A stretch of DNA of 64,000 nt from 2-02-FULL-66-14 sp964651335 (lineage in GTDB: Bacteria > Pseudomonadota > Gammaproteobacteria > Burkholderiales > SG8-39), in contig CAZYVT010000010.1 of assembly GCA_964651335.1 (NCBI GenBank), forward strand, positions 25,834-89,833, written 5' to 3'. The position numbers and the translations under genes were made by a program. The notes beneath the pieces were generated by a model. It saw only the letters and a list, made by a program, of their open reading frames with translations, had not been told where the DNA came from and did no database searches. Shown one piece after another: positions 1-10,591 of the stretch (position 1 is its first letter; every line of letters begins with the position of its first letter).

Positions 1-1
1 G

Positions 2-1641
<1,640 letters not shown>

Positions 1642-1642
<1 letters not shown>

Positions 1643-3126
1643 TGCCGCTCGCGATCGGATCGAAGCCCCTCACCCTCGCGCATTTGCGCGGCATCGCGCG
1701 CGACGCAACCCCGATCGCCCTCGACCCGGCGTGCCTGCCCGGGCTGCGCGCCGGCGCTGCGGCGGTAGAGCGCATCGTTGCCTCGGGCGAGCGCGTCTAC
1801 GGCGTCAATACCGGTTTCGGCAAGCTCGCGCAGACGCAGATTCCTCCTCAGGATCTCGAGCGCCTGCAACGCAATCTCGTCCTTTCTCACGCCGCCGGCA
1901 CCGGCCCGCCGCTTCCCGACGAGGCGGTGCGGCTGGTGCTTGCGCTCAAGATCGCGAGCCTCGCGAAAGGCCGGTCGGGCGTGCGGCCGGACACGGTCGA
2001 GGCGCTTGCGAAGATGTACAACGAGCGCGTGTACCCGCGCATTCCCGCGAAAGGCTCGGTCGGCGCCTCGGGCGATTTGGCTCCCCTCGCTCACCTCGCA
2101 GCCGCTCTCATCGGCGTCGGCGAAGTGCTCGCGCCGAGGCCCATCCGCCTCGCGTCGAAGGAAGGCCTCGCGCTGGTGAACGGCACGCAGGTATCCACGG
2201 CGCTCGCGCTGCTGGGGCTCTTCGCAATCGAGAATGCGTTCGCCGCAGCGGTGGCCGCCGGCGCACTCTCGGTGGACGCCGCAATGGGAAGCGACACGCC
2301 GTTCGATCCGCGCATTCACGAGCTGCGCGGACACCGCGGCCAGATCGAGGTCGCTCGGCACACCCGCGCGCTTCTCGCCGGGAGCGCGATCCGCGCCTCG
2401 CACCTGAAGGGCGACGACCGGGTGCAGGACCCCTACTCGCTGCGTTGCCAGCCGCAGGTGATGGGCGCCTGCCTCGATCTCCTGCGTCACGCGGCGAAAA
2501 CGCTCGAAATCGAGGCGGACGGCGTTTCGGACAACCCGCTCGTTTTCGCGGAGACGGGCGAGGCGCTCTCGGGCGGCAATTTTCACGCCGAGCCGGTCGC
2601 GCTCGCCGCCGATGCCCTCGCACTTGCCTGCGCCGAGATCGGCGCGCTCTCTGAGCGCCGCATCGCGCTGCTGATCGACGGCTCGATCAGCCGCCTGCCG
2701 CCCTTTCTCGTCGAGCACGGCGGGCTCGACTCCGGCTTCATGGTGGCGCAGGTGACCGCAGCAGCGCTCGCCTCCGAAAATAAGTCGCTTGCGCACCCGG
2801 CGAGCGTGGACAGCCTGCCGACCTCGGCGAACCAGGAGGACCATGTCAGCATGGCAACATTCGCCGCGCGGCGCCTCGGCGAGATGGCCGAAAACACCGC
2901 CGTGATCGTCGCCATCGAGCTGCTCGCCGCGGCGCAGGGCGTGGACCTGCGCAAGCCCCTCTCGACTTCGCCCGCGCTGCAGGGCGTGATGCAGAAAATC
3001 CGCGCGGTGGTGCCGTTCTATTCCGAGGACCGCTACTTCGCCCCGGACATCGAGGCGGCGAAGCGGCTCGTCGTGTCGGGCGCGTTCAACGGCGAAGCCG
3101 CGGACCTGCTGCCCTCAGGAGGCTGA
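1642..3126 (+). CDS. hutH: Histidine ammonia-lyase
   Basis: First step of histidine degradation: non-oxidative deamination of L-histidine to urocanate. The 494-residue product has the ASGDLAPL motif; Ala142-Ser143-Gly144 would cyclise into the MIO prosthetic group, the same numbering as well-studied bacterial HALs. YGVNTGFG (residues 53-60) supplies the conserved active-site tyrosine. The ATG at 1642 overlaps the hutU stop and gives a normal-length N-terminus. The intergenic stretch to the convergent hutI (3127-3190) shows no clear terminator hairpin. Confidence 0.97.
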
Positions 3127-3190
3127 GGGGAAGAGCTCAAGCCGCCCTATCGTTTTCGCGAAGACCTCGCGCAAGGCGTGCGGCCGCACC

Positions 3191-4402
3191 TCAGGGCGCT
3201 GCTCGAAGAATTTCTCCGTTGCGCACCACCCCCGCGCTAGGGTTGGCCCCGATCGCATAAGCGAGTTCTGCCGGGGAGTCGATCTTCCAGAGCGCAAAGT
3301 CGGCGCGCTTTCCCGGCTCGAGCGTACCGTTCGTCTCCAGCATTCCAAGCGCGCGCGCGCCGTTTCGCGTCGTGCCTGCGAGTGCCTCTTCCGGCGTGAG
3401 CTGGAACAGGGTGCAGGCCATGTTCATGGCGAGCAGCAACGAACTCAAGGGCGAGGAGCCAGGATTGTGGTCGGTCGCGAGCGCGATCGGCACGCCGTGC
3501 CGGCGCAGCGCCCCGAGCGGCGGGCGCCTCGTCTCGCGCAGGAAATAGAACGCTCCCGGAAGAAGCACCGCCACCGTTCCCGCCTTCGCCATCGCTTCCA
3601 CTCCCGCTTCGTTCGTGTGCTCGAGGTGATCTGCGGAAAGCGCACCGAACTGGGCGGCGAGCTGCGCACCGCCCGTGTCCGTCAATTGGTCCGCATGCAG
3701 TTTGACCGCAAGCCCGTGCCGCTTCGCCGCCGCGAACACGCGCGCGGTCTGCTTGAAACTGAAGGCAATGCCTTCGCAGAACGCGTCCACGGCGTCGGCA
3801 AGCGGCGCCGCCGCCGGCAGCATCTCCTCGCAGACGAGCGTGACGTAGTCGTCGGCCCGGCCGCGGAATTCCTCCGGAACCGCGTGCGCTCCGAGAAACG
3901 TGGTCCTGACCGCGATCGGCGCGGTGGAACCGGCGAGCCGCGCAGCGCGCAGCATGCGCAGCTCCGTGTCCGTTTCGAGCCCGTACCCGGACTTGATCTC
4001 GACCGCGCACACGCCTTCGGCGAGCCACTGCGCAAGGCGCCGCGAGGCGAGCGCGGCGAGAGCGGTTTCCGAGGCCGCGCGCGTGGCGCGCACTGTGGAC
4101 AGGATGCCGCCGCCCGCACGCGCAATCTCCTCGTAGGTTGCGCCTTTCAGCCGCTGCTCGAATTCGTTGGCGCGCGTGCCGGCATAGATCAGGTGGGTGT
4201 GGCAATCGACCAGACCGGGCGTGATCCAAGCGCCGCGCGCGTCGTGCTCGACCGCCGCTTTGCCCGTCCAGTCGCTGCGCTTGCCGACCCAGACGATGCG
4301 CCCGCCAGTCACGGCGATCGCACCGTCGCGGATTTCACCGTAAGGCGCACCGCCCGTCTGCATGGTGGCGAGGTGCGCGTTCAGCCAGAGCGCATCGTGC
4401 AT
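3191..4402 (-). CDS. hutI: Imidazolonepropionase
   Basis: Hydrolyses imidazolone-5-propionate to N-formimino-L-glutamate. It is an amidohydrolase-superfamily metalloenzyme: VDCHTH carries the metal-binding His68 and His70, and KLHADQ and ATDHNPG supply further ligands. With the ATG at 4402 the protein has 403 residues and begins MHDALW, like its relatives. In-frame ATGs at 4408 and 4414 are alternatives, and none of the three has a strong ribosome-binding site. The gene is on the opposite strand to the other hut genes, convergent with hutH and head to head with hutF, from which it is separated by only 18 bases. Confidence 0.95.
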   Translation of the reverse strand: MHDALWLNAHLATMQTGGAPYGEIRDGAIAVTGGRIVWVGKRSDWTGKAAVEHDARGAWITPGLVDCHTHLIYAGTRANEFEQRLKGATYEEIARAGGGILSTVRATRAASETALAALASRRLAQWLAEGVCAVEIKSGYGLETDTELRMLRAARLAGSTAPIAVRTTFLGAHAVPEEFRGRADDYVTLVCEEMLPAAAPLADAVDAFCEGIAFSFKQTARVFAAAKRHGLAVKLHADQLTDTGGAQLAAQFGALSADHLEHTNEAGVEAMAKAGTVAVLLPGAFYFLRETRRPPLGALRRHGVPIALATDHNPGSSPLSSLLLAMNMACTLFQLTPEEALAGTTRNGARALGMLETNGTLEPGKRADFALWKIDSPAELAYAIGANPSAGVVRNGEILRAAP

Positions 4403-4420
4403 GGGCATTATCATAGCCAC

Positions 4421-5794
4421 ATGCCGGCCTACTACGCCGACGAAGCGCTGCTGCCGCAGGGCTGGGCGCGCAATGTGCGCATCGAGGTGGACGCGCGCGG
4501 CGAGATTTCGGCCGCCGTGCGGGATTCGTCCCCTGAAGGCGCCGCACGGCTCGCAGGCCCGGTACTGCCCGGCATGGCGAACCTGCACTCGCATGCGTTC
4601 CAGCGCGCGATGGCGGGACTCGCCGAAGTGCGCGGACGCGGCCAAAGCGATTTCTGGACCTGGCGCGAGACCATGTACCGGTTCGCCCTCCTACTTGCGC
4701 CGGAGCAGGCGCAGGCGATCGCGCTGTACCTGTACATCGAGATGCTGCGCCACGGCTATACGGGAGTCGCCGAGTTCCACTACATGCACAACGAACCGGA
4801 CGGCAAACCTTACGCCGACCGCGCGCAGATGCTCCTCCGCCATCTCGCCGCCGCGCGCGAGGCAGGAATCGCGATCACGCTTTTGCCTTCGCTGTATGCC
4901 TGGTCGAATTTCGGAGGAAAGACGCTTCAGCCGCGCCAGAAGCGCTTCGCCACCGATCCTGCAGCCATCCTCGAAATGCTGGATGCGGCCCGTAAGGCTG
5001 CGGGCATAGACCGCGACGTGCGGGTCGGCATCGCGCCGCACTCGCTGCGCGCCGTGGATACCGGGCAGCTCGACGAGCTTATCGCCGGACTCGGTGCGAT
5101 CGACCCCGAGGCGCCGATCCACATTCACTGTGCCGAGCAGGCGAAGGAAGTGGAAGATTGTCTCAATTGGTGCAAGAAGCGCCCGGTCGAGTGGCTGCTT
5201 TCGAGGATGCCGGTCGACGCCCGATGGTGCGTGGTGCACGCAACGCACATGACCAAAGAGGAAACGGTCGCGCTGGCGAAATCAGGTGCAGTAGTCGGGT
5301 TATGCCCCACCACGGAAGCAAACCTCGGCGACGGGATTTTCCCGCTGCAGGATTATCGAAAAGCCGGGGGACGCTACGGCATCGGCGGCGACAGCCACGT
5401 CTCTAGGAACCCGGCGGAGGAACTGCGGCTGCTCGAATATGTGCAGCGGCTCATAGCGCGCCGGCGCAATCTTGTCGTGCGCGAGGGTTCGCCCGGCGTC
5501 GGCACCACGCTCTGGCAGGAAGCCGCCTCAGGGGGCGGCAGGGCGCTCGGGCGCGACATGGGCGCGATTGCCGCCGGCATGCGCGCCGACCTGGTGGTGC
5601 TGGAAGGCGCGCATCCCGATCTCGCCGCGCGCAGCGCGGACGCCATCGCCAATGCACTCGTCTTCTCGGGCGCGGAGAACTTCGTGCGCGATGTGATGGT
5701 CGGCGGAAGGTGGTTGGTGAAGGAAGGCCGCCACCCCCGGCAGGACGCCGCGACACAGGACTACAGGCGCGTGCTGGCCGAGCTTTCCGCGTAA
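4421..5794 (+). CDS. hutF: Formimidoylglutamate deiminase
   Basis: Deiminates N-formimino-L-glutamate to N-formyl-L-glutamate plus ammonia, the branch of the Hut pathway normally completed by N-formylglutamate amidohydrolase (HutG), which is not in this window. The 457-residue amidohydrolase has His56-x-His58 (NLHSHAF), HCAEQ, VVHATHM and GGDSHVSRNP, all expected metal or substrate positions for this family. The ATG at 4421 is chosen because the N-terminus aligns with family members; no clear Shine-Dalgarno precedes it. Any promoter would have to lie inside hutI, because only 18 bases separate the two starts. Confidence 0.93.
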   Translation: MPAYYADEALLPQGWARNVRIEVDARGEISAAVRDSSPEGAARLAGPVLPGMANLHSHAFQRAMAGLAEVRGRGQSDFWTWRETMYRFALLLAPEQAQAIALYLYIEMLRHGYTGVAEFHYMHNEPDGKPYADRAQMLLRHLAAAREAGIAITLLPSLYAWSNFGGKTLQPRQKRFATDPAAILEMLDAARKAAGIDRDVRVGIAPHSLRAVDTGQLDELIAGLGAIDPEAPIHIHCAEQAKEVEDCLNWCKKRPVEWLLSRMPVDARWCVVHATHMTKEETVALAKSGAVVGLCPTTEANLGDGIFPLQDYRKAGGRYGIGGDSHVSRNPAEELRLLEYVQRLIARRRNLVVREGSPGVGTTLWQEAASGGGRALGRDMGAIAAGMRADLVVLEGAHPDLAARSADAIANALVFSGAENFVRDVMVGGRWLVKEGRHPRQDAATQDYRRVLAELSA

Positions 5795-5840
5795 GCAGAG
5801 GCCGTTCCGCGGCCGCCGGAACAGCAGGCGCTGCGCTCGC

Positions 5841-5940
5841 TTACGCCTGCAGCGCGACCTGGAAATCGCAACCCGTCTTCGCGCGCACCTCTTCGAGGGT
5901 CACGCCCGGGTGCAGTTCCTTCAGCGCGAGCCCGACCGCG
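5841..5940 (-). pseudogene. Remnant of a CoA-transferase subunit B C-terminus
   Basis: On the minus strand a 32-codon frame ending in TAA at 5841 reads AVGLALKELHPGVTLEEVRA followed by KTGCDFQVALQA. This resembles the C-terminal end of 3-oxoacid CoA-transferase subunit B (ScoB/AtoA type). Upstream in the same frame a TGA follows almost at once and the similarity stops, so only the tail survives. The rest of the 5795-6290 interval shows no other gene, only a short repeat motif near 5972. The identification is by eye from a short match. Confidence 0.6.
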
Positions 5941-5970
5941 GCTCATCCGCAAGGTGTACGAAGCCGGTCC

Positions 5971-5994
5971 GCTTGAATGGCCGGTTATGGCCGG
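5971..5994. repeat. Left copy of an inverted intergenic motif flanking the PilZ gene
   Basis: The sequence contains TTGAATGGCCGG followed four bases later by GGCC. An inverted counterpart occurs near 7597-7623 on the far side of the PilZ gene: CCGGCCATTCAA with GGCC on its outer side. The shared core is 12 bases identical plus GGCC. Such GGCC-rich motifs recur between genes in proteobacterial genomes; their role is unknown to me. Confidence 0.45.
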
Positions 5995-6290
5995 GAAGCG
6001 CCGGTCGGTTGAAGGTCGCAAATCGACCCAATACCGGACGTTGATAAGTACATCCACGCGCGGGATCGATCGGCGAACGCGGTTCTTGTCCTGACGTATT
6101 GCCCTCTGCCAGACATTGCGTGGCGCAGGGCAAGGCCCGCGGCTCGCACGGTCTGCCATGGAATGTCCGATCCAGTCCGCAGTGCGCCGGACGCGCCGGG
6201 GTCTCGCGCGACACGGTAACATCTGCACATAACACGCTAGTCGTACACGATCTGGACTGGATAAGCAGTCAACGCCAAGCGGAGCGAGAA

Positions 6291-7367
6291 GTGAAAGAGA
6301 CAGAACTTCGCCGTCGATCGAGGCGTTACCCGCTTGGTTGGAAAGTGGCCGTCGTATTCGACGTAGGCATTAGCAAGCCGGTCGTCCACACGCATATACA
6401 GGATCTGTCCATCATCGGCGCGGCCATTCATACCGAACACGGGGACCTAACCGGGACGGTAGTGACATTGCTGTTGGCATACCCCTCGCGCAAGGTTAGC
6501 GAGATACCGAAGGTGCTGAAGGTAAGAGCGCGAGTAGTCTCCTCGGTGCGAACGCCGGACATGCCCCACTTCCGGCATGGCCTGAGCTTCATCCGATCGC
6601 CCGATGACGGGGTGGATGATCTTGAGGAGATCCTGCGTGCCGTTGCGACTGTCGCGCATCGCGGGGAACCTTACGCTGCGGATGTTGCAACGACGCTCGA
6701 TGCGCCCGCTGCGGGCGGTCGTCTTGCACAACTCAAGCAACTGGCGCACGCTAAGCGGGCGGAAGGCAAGACCGCCGATCCGCAGGACGAGATCAATGCA
6801 TCCGTCAGCGACGCGCTCGGGATCGCGTATCGCTACCTGAAGGATCTCACCGAACAGCTCAATGTCATAAACCCGGCGTACCGGAAAGGCTACTCCATCC
6901 CCGGCGTGCCCGAATTCAAGCGCTTGTCATGGGAAAAGGGGCGCGCCGATTTCCGTAGCCGGGAGATTACGCCGATCCTCAAGCTGTACGATCGGGTTTC
7001 GCTGCGCTTTCGGCTGTCGGGCAAGAAGCAAATCCGCGTCGCTCGGGAGTACCCGGCGAGCGAGAAACTGAAACAGTGGCTGGCGGACTGCAAAATCGAG
7101 TTCGATGACAACGATGGCTACAATGCGCGCGGCTCCATCGAGAAGACCACGTTCATTTTTCCCTGCGAAGTCAAGGCGAGCGTGCTGCTTTACGGTCAGT
7201 TCGAGATGGGCAAGCTTCTGCTGCGCACAAGCAATGTCTCCGGCTTTGGAGCGATGGACCAGATCCTGGCACCCGAGGCCGTTACCGACGAATCGCTCGA
7301 CGAGCTCACGGGCTTCATCCTTGGCGAAAGCAGCCGCCTAGGCCCGCTACTTCTACGAAACGCATGA
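6291..7367 (+). CDS. PilZ-domain protein with unknown C-terminal domain
   Basis: A 358-residue protein with an N-terminal PilZ-like domain. It has an arginine cluster RRRSRR (residues 7-12, containing RxxxR) and D38-x-S40-x-x-G43 (IQDLSIIG), the two elements by which PilZ domains bind cyclic di-GMP. The rest (about residues 130-358) is predicted soluble and I do not recognise it. GTG at 6291 is chosen because GGAG lies six bases upstream and it starts just before the PilZ domain; the frame is open upstream to 6099 without domain content. The gene stands alone between remnants of two unrelated genes, suggesting an accessory insertion. c-di-GMP binding is inferred from motifs only. Confidence 0.72.
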   Translation: MKETELRRRSRRYPLGWKVAVVFDVGISKPVVHTHIQDLSIIGAAIHTEHGDLTGTVVTLLLAYPSRKVSEIPKVLKVRARVVSSVRTPDMPHFRHGLSFIRSPDDGVDDLEEILRAVATVAHRGEPYAADVATTLDAPAAGGRLAQLKQLAHAKRAEGKTADPQDEINASVSDALGIAYRYLKDLTEQLNVINPAYRKGYSIPGVPEFKRLSWEKGRADFRSREITPILKLYDRVSLRFRLSGKKQIRVAREYPASEKLKQWLADCKIEFDDNDGYNARGSIEKTTFIFPCEVKASVLLYGQFEMGKLLLRTSNVSGFGAMDQILAPEAVTDESLDELTGFILGESSRLGPLLLRNA

Positions 7368-7396
7368 GCGCTACCCGACCCGGAGGGGCCGCGGGG

Positions 7397-7527
7397 TGAA
7401 GGCGGCCGACCTCCCGGTCGAAGCGCCGACCAAAGTAGAGCTGGTGATCAATCTGAGAACCGCGCGCGAGCTCGGACTGAAGGTTCCGCAGTCATTCTTG
7501 GTGCGCGCCGATCGGGTGATCGAATGA
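7397..7527 (+). pseudogene. Remnant of an ABC transporter substrate-binding protein C-terminus
   Basis: Codons ending in TGA at 7525-7527 read KAADLPVEAPTKVELVINLR and continue TARELGLKVPQSFLVRADRVIE. This is the characteristic C-terminus of the uncharacterised ABC substrate-binding family PF04392. The remaining 250 or so residues of such a protein are absent upstream, so this is a decayed fragment. A second, different remnant of the same family lies at 49690-50100. The remaining bases to 7698 hold only the inverted motif described at 7597. Confidence 0.7.
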
Positions 7528-7596
7528 GTTGCTGGGACGATCGAACGATGCGGTAGTTGGCGATTGGCCGCTTTGCGCACGAGCGACCCTCCGGTT

Positions 7597-7623
7597 GTGG
7601 CCGAATCCGGCCATTCAACGCAA
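7597..7623. repeat. Right copy of the inverted intergenic motif
   Basis: Contains CCGGCCATTCAA with GGCC upstream, the inverse of the motif at 5971-5994. The two copies enclose the PilZ gene and the substrate-binding-protein remnant. Confidence 0.45.
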
Positions 7624-7698
7624 GTTGGCCTGTTCAGGTAAAGGAGCCGAACTCGAGCAGCTCAGCGCCGGCATGAGCTGTAGCCCATGGGTCCGCGC

Positions 7699-8529
7699 TC
7701 AGGCGGCGCGCAGCCCGAGGATCTGACGCGCTTCGGCGGGCGTCGCGGGCCGGCGACCGAAGCGTTCGCAGGCATCCACGATTTTCTTCACCAGCTCGGC
7801 GTTGCTCGCGGCGAGCCGGTCGGGCTCGATGCGCAGGTTGTCTTCCAGCCCGGTGCGGCAGTGCCCGCCGGTTTCCAGGCACCACTGGTTGACCTCCCAC
7901 TGATGCTTTCCGGTACCGGCTGCGACCCACGTCGCGTGTGGGAGCACCGCTTTCAGCTCGGAGCGCAGGAAATCGAAGATCGTCCGCCGCGCCGGCATGG
8001 CGTTCGGAATGCCCATTACGAACTGCACGTGCGGTGGATCCTTGAGCAGGCCCTTCTTCACCAGGTTCGCCGCGTTGTAGAGCATCGCAAGATCGAACAC
8101 CTCGACCTCCGGCTTGATGTCGTGTTCCATCATTGCCTTCGCCAGGCCCTCGACAAAATCCGGCGGATTCTCGTAGATATTGGTCGGGAAATTGACCGAT
8201 CCGGTAGCAAGCGACGCCATGTCCGGCTTCAGGTAGAGCATCGCGCCGCGCGCCGACTGCTCGCGGCCGCGGCCGCCGGTAGAGAATTGCACGATCATTC
8301 CGGGACAGTGCTTGCGCACGCCCTCCTGGACGCGACCGTAGAGTTCAGGATCGGCGCCCGGCGACTCGTCCGGGTTGCGCACGTGGATGTGCACCAGCGC
8401 GGCGCCCGCCTGGAAGGCCTCCTGCGTCGATTCGATCTGCTGCGAGGGCGTCACCGGGACCGCGGGGTTGTCCTTCTTCTTCGGCACGGCGCCGGTGATC
8501 GCAACGGTAATAATGACAGGTACAGTCAT
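7699..8529 (-). CDS. BKACE family (DUF849) beta-keto acid cleavage enzyme
   Basis: A 276-residue TIM-barrel protein of the BKACE family (3-keto-5-aminohexanoate cleavage enzyme type). Members condense a beta-keto acid with acetyl-CoA to give acetoacetate plus a new CoA ester. VITVAITGAVP at the N-terminus and VHIHVRNPDE (two zinc-binding histidines), then FSTGGRGR and MGIPNAMPARR, match the family. ATG at 8529 begins MTVPVIITVAITG. It diverges from the biotin-carrier gene at 8635, about 105 bases away, so a shared regulatory region is possible. The exact keto-acid substrate cannot be read from sequence. Confidence 0.88.
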   Translation of the reverse strand: MTVPVIITVAITGAVPKKKDNPAVPVTPSQQIESTQEAFQAGAALVHIHVRNPDESPGADPELYGRVQEGVRKHCPGMIVQFSTGGRGREQSARGAMLYLKPDMASLATGSVNFPTNIYENPPDFVEGLAKAMMEHDIKPEVEVFDLAMLYNAANLVKKGLLKDPPHVQFVMGIPNAMPARRTIFDFLRSELKAVLPHATWVAAGTGKHQWEVNQWCLETGGHCRTGLEDNLRIEPDRLAASNAELVKKIVDACERFGRRPATPAEARQILGLRAA

Positions 8530-8634
8530 GCGGCACCGCCAATTTATCAAAAAGTGAAATGTCCAACGCCATTATTGCCACCATTTCACGGACCGTGCAA
8601 TGATGGCTGCGGCCGCCATGATAGTCCGTCCAAA

Positions 8635-9114
8635 GTGCGAAACCAGAAATTGACCTACGACGACGTGCTGCGGATCGTCGAGCTGGTGAAGTCGGCCCAT
8701 TTCTCCGAATTCCGCCTCAAGGTCGGGGACATCGAAGTGCATCTTCGGCGCAGAAACGGCACCGGCGACGGCGCGCCCGGGACGCCCGCCGCCGGAGATC
8801 TGGTGCGCGCTGCGGCAGCGCCGTCCGCGGGGCCTCGCCCTGAGCGGGCATTTCCCGACGGCTCGATCCTGGTGCGCGCGCCGATGGTCGGCACGTTCTA
8901 CCGCTCGCCGGCGCCGGAAGCCGCCCCGTTCGTCGAGGTCGGACAGCATGTCGAGCCCGGCACGACCGTGTGCATCATCGAGGTGATGAAGCTCATGAAT
9001 TCAATCGCGGCAGACGCGCGCGGCGTTGTCACCGGGATCCCGGTCGCGAACGGCGCGCAGGTCGAGTACGGTGAGGTGCTCGTGGTGATCCACCCGGACC
9101 CGGAGGACGGATGA
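8635..9114 (+). CDS. Biotin carboxyl carrier protein (AccB-like)
   Basis: A 159-residue carrier with the biotinyl-acceptor motif EVMKLMNS; Lys119 is the predicted biotinylated residue. An N-terminal helical region, an alanine/proline linker (residues 45-75) and the C-terminal biotinyl domain follow the AccB layout. GTG at 8635 is chosen because it gives a normal N-terminus (VRNQKLTYDDVLRIVELV). Its stop overlaps the ATG of the carboxyltransferase by four bases (ATGA), so the two are coupled. No biotin carboxylase gene accompanies it here, so it is probably not the housekeeping acetyl-CoA carboxylase carrier but the dedicated partner of the next gene. Confidence 0.86.
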   Translation: MRNQKLTYDDVLRIVELVKSAHFSEFRLKVGDIEVHLRRRNGTGDGAPGTPAAGDLVRAAAAPSAGPRPERAFPDGSILVRAPMVGTFYRSPAPEAAPFVEVGQHVEPGTTVCIIEVMKLMNSIAADARGVVTGIPVANGAQVEYGEVLVVIHPDPEDG

Positions 9115-10586
9115 AGCCGAAGCAGCGCACGGCAGGTGCGAGCCGCCGCTTCGATTTCATCGACGTCACGCTGCGTGATGCGCACCAGTGCCTGTGGTCC
9201 ACGCGCATGACCACTGCCATGATGACGCCGATCCTCGGCGCCATCGACCGGGTTGGGTACGCGTACATCAACATTCTCGGCGGCGCGGTGTTCGACGTCT
9301 GCGTGCGCTACCTGCACGAGAATCCCTGGGAGCGCGTGAGGCTGCTGTGCAGCCGCCTGGCGACGCCCTGCGATGCGCTCACGCGCGGACAGAGCCTGTA
9401 CACGTTCGAACTCTTTCCCGACGACATCGTAGCGCTGAATTCGCAGGTGTTTGCGAGGCTCGGGGTCAAGGTACTCACCGTCTACGACGCGCTGAACGAC
9501 AACCGCAATATCGAGTCTTCGGTGCGCTCGGGGCACGACGCGGGCATGAAGGTCAACGCCATGATGACCTACACGCTGAGCCCGGTGCACACCGACGAGT
9601 ACTACGTCGCCCGGACGCGGGAGCTGGTGAAACTGCAAGCCGATTTCATCTGTATCAAGGATCCGACCGGGTTGCTCACGCCGGAGCGCGGCCGCAATCT
9701 GTTTCCCGCAGTGGTGAAGGCTGCGGGCGCGGTACCGCTGCAGTTGCACTCGCACTGCCAGTCGGGCCTGGCCCCGGAGGTCTACGGGATAGCGATGCAA
9801 AGCGGCTTTTGCTTCGGCTACACCGCGAGCGAGCCGCTGGCGAACGGCGCTTCGCTCCCTGCGACCGAGGACATCACGGCGCGCGCGAGGCGCCTCGGCT
9901 TGCGGACTTCGCTCGACGCTGCGGCGCTGAAGGAAGTGGCCGGCTATTTTTCGTGCCGGTGCGAGAGCGAGGGCAAGCCGCGCGGCGAGGTGGCGAAGTA
10001 CGAACCGGCGCTCTACGAGCACCAGATTCCCGGCGGGATGATTTCCAACCTGCGCTACCAGTTGCAGACGATGAAACTGGAGCACCGGTTGCCGGAAATC
10101 CTCGAGGAAGTTCCGCGGGTGCGGCAGGACCTCGGCTATCCGATCGTCGTCAGTCCCTTCGCCCAGTACATCGTCACCCAGGCCACGCTCAACGTCGTGC
10201 AGGGCGAGCGCTACCGGACGATTCCAGATGAGGTGCGCAAGTACGCGATGGGCTACTACGGGCGCCTCGCGGCGAAGCCTTCGGACGCATTCCTCGAGCG
10301 AGCCAACATCCGGCCCGCCGATCTCGTGAACGAGCGGCCCGCCGAGCACATCGCGCCGTGGATTCCGAAACTGCGCGCAAAGCTGGGCGCGTCGGTGAGC
10401 GATGAGGACCTGCTGCTCGCCGCCTTCTACGACAAGGCGCTGCTCGAGCCGCTGAGAAATCCTGCGCCGGGCTGCCGGTTCCGCACCAGCCCGCTGCATG
10501 AGCTGATCCGCTTCTTCGGCTCGCGCAAGGACATCGAATTCGCGCACGTGCGTTTTGGCGGAACGGAGATGACGTTTTCGGCATAG
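9111..10586 (+). CDS. Biotin-dependent carboxyltransferase (pyruvate carboxylase B / oxaloacetate decarboxylase alpha type)
   Basis: A 491-residue HMGL-like TIM-barrel carboxyltransferase. FIDVTLRDAHQCLWSTRM is the signature of pyruvate carboxylase and oxaloacetate decarboxylase alpha subunits; LHSHCQSG gives the two metal-binding histidines and CIKDPTGLLTP the conserved lysine strand. It lacks the C-terminal biotinyl domain often fused in this family, and the separate carrier encoded just upstream supplies it. Five bases after its stop begins a TRAP permease, so import of an organic acid and its carboxylation or decarboxylation look linked. Direction and substrate are unknown; oxaloacetate or another 2-keto acid is the natural guess. 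Confidence 0.83.
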   Translation: MKPKQRTAGASRRFDFIDVTLRDAHQCLWSTRMTTAMMTPILGAIDRVGYAYINILGGAVFDVCVRYLHENPWERVRLLCSRLATPCDALTRGQSLYTFELFPDDIVALNSQVFARLGVKVLTVYDALNDNRNIESSVRSGHDAGMKVNAMMTYTLSPVHTDEYYVARTRELVKLQADFICIKDPTGLLTPERGRNLFPAVVKAAGAVPLQLHSHCQSGLAPEVYGIAMQSGFCFGYTASEPLANGASLPATEDITARARRLGLRTSLDAAALKEVAGYFSCRCESEGKPRGEVAKYEPALYEHQIPGGMISNLRYQLQTMKLEHRLPEILEEVPRVRQDLGYPIVVSPFAQYIVTQATLNVVQGERYRTIPDEVRKYAMGYYGRLAAKPSDAFLERANIRPADLVNERPAEHIAPWIPKLRAKLGASVSDEDLLLAAFYDKALLEPLRNPAPGCRFRTSPLHELIRFFGSRKDIEFAHVRFGGTEMTFSA

Positions 10587-10591
10587 GAATC

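Noticed and set aside
3127..3190. Possible short coding remnant between hutH and hutI (a frame reading PYRFREDLAQGVRPHLRALL)
   Set aside because: It looks protein-like, but I could not tie it to any family, and it is partly within the hutI stop region.
8898..10547. A 549-codon minus-strand open frame opposite the carboxyltransferase
   Set aside because: Antisense shadow of a clear gene, with no conserved motif and no ribosome-binding site.
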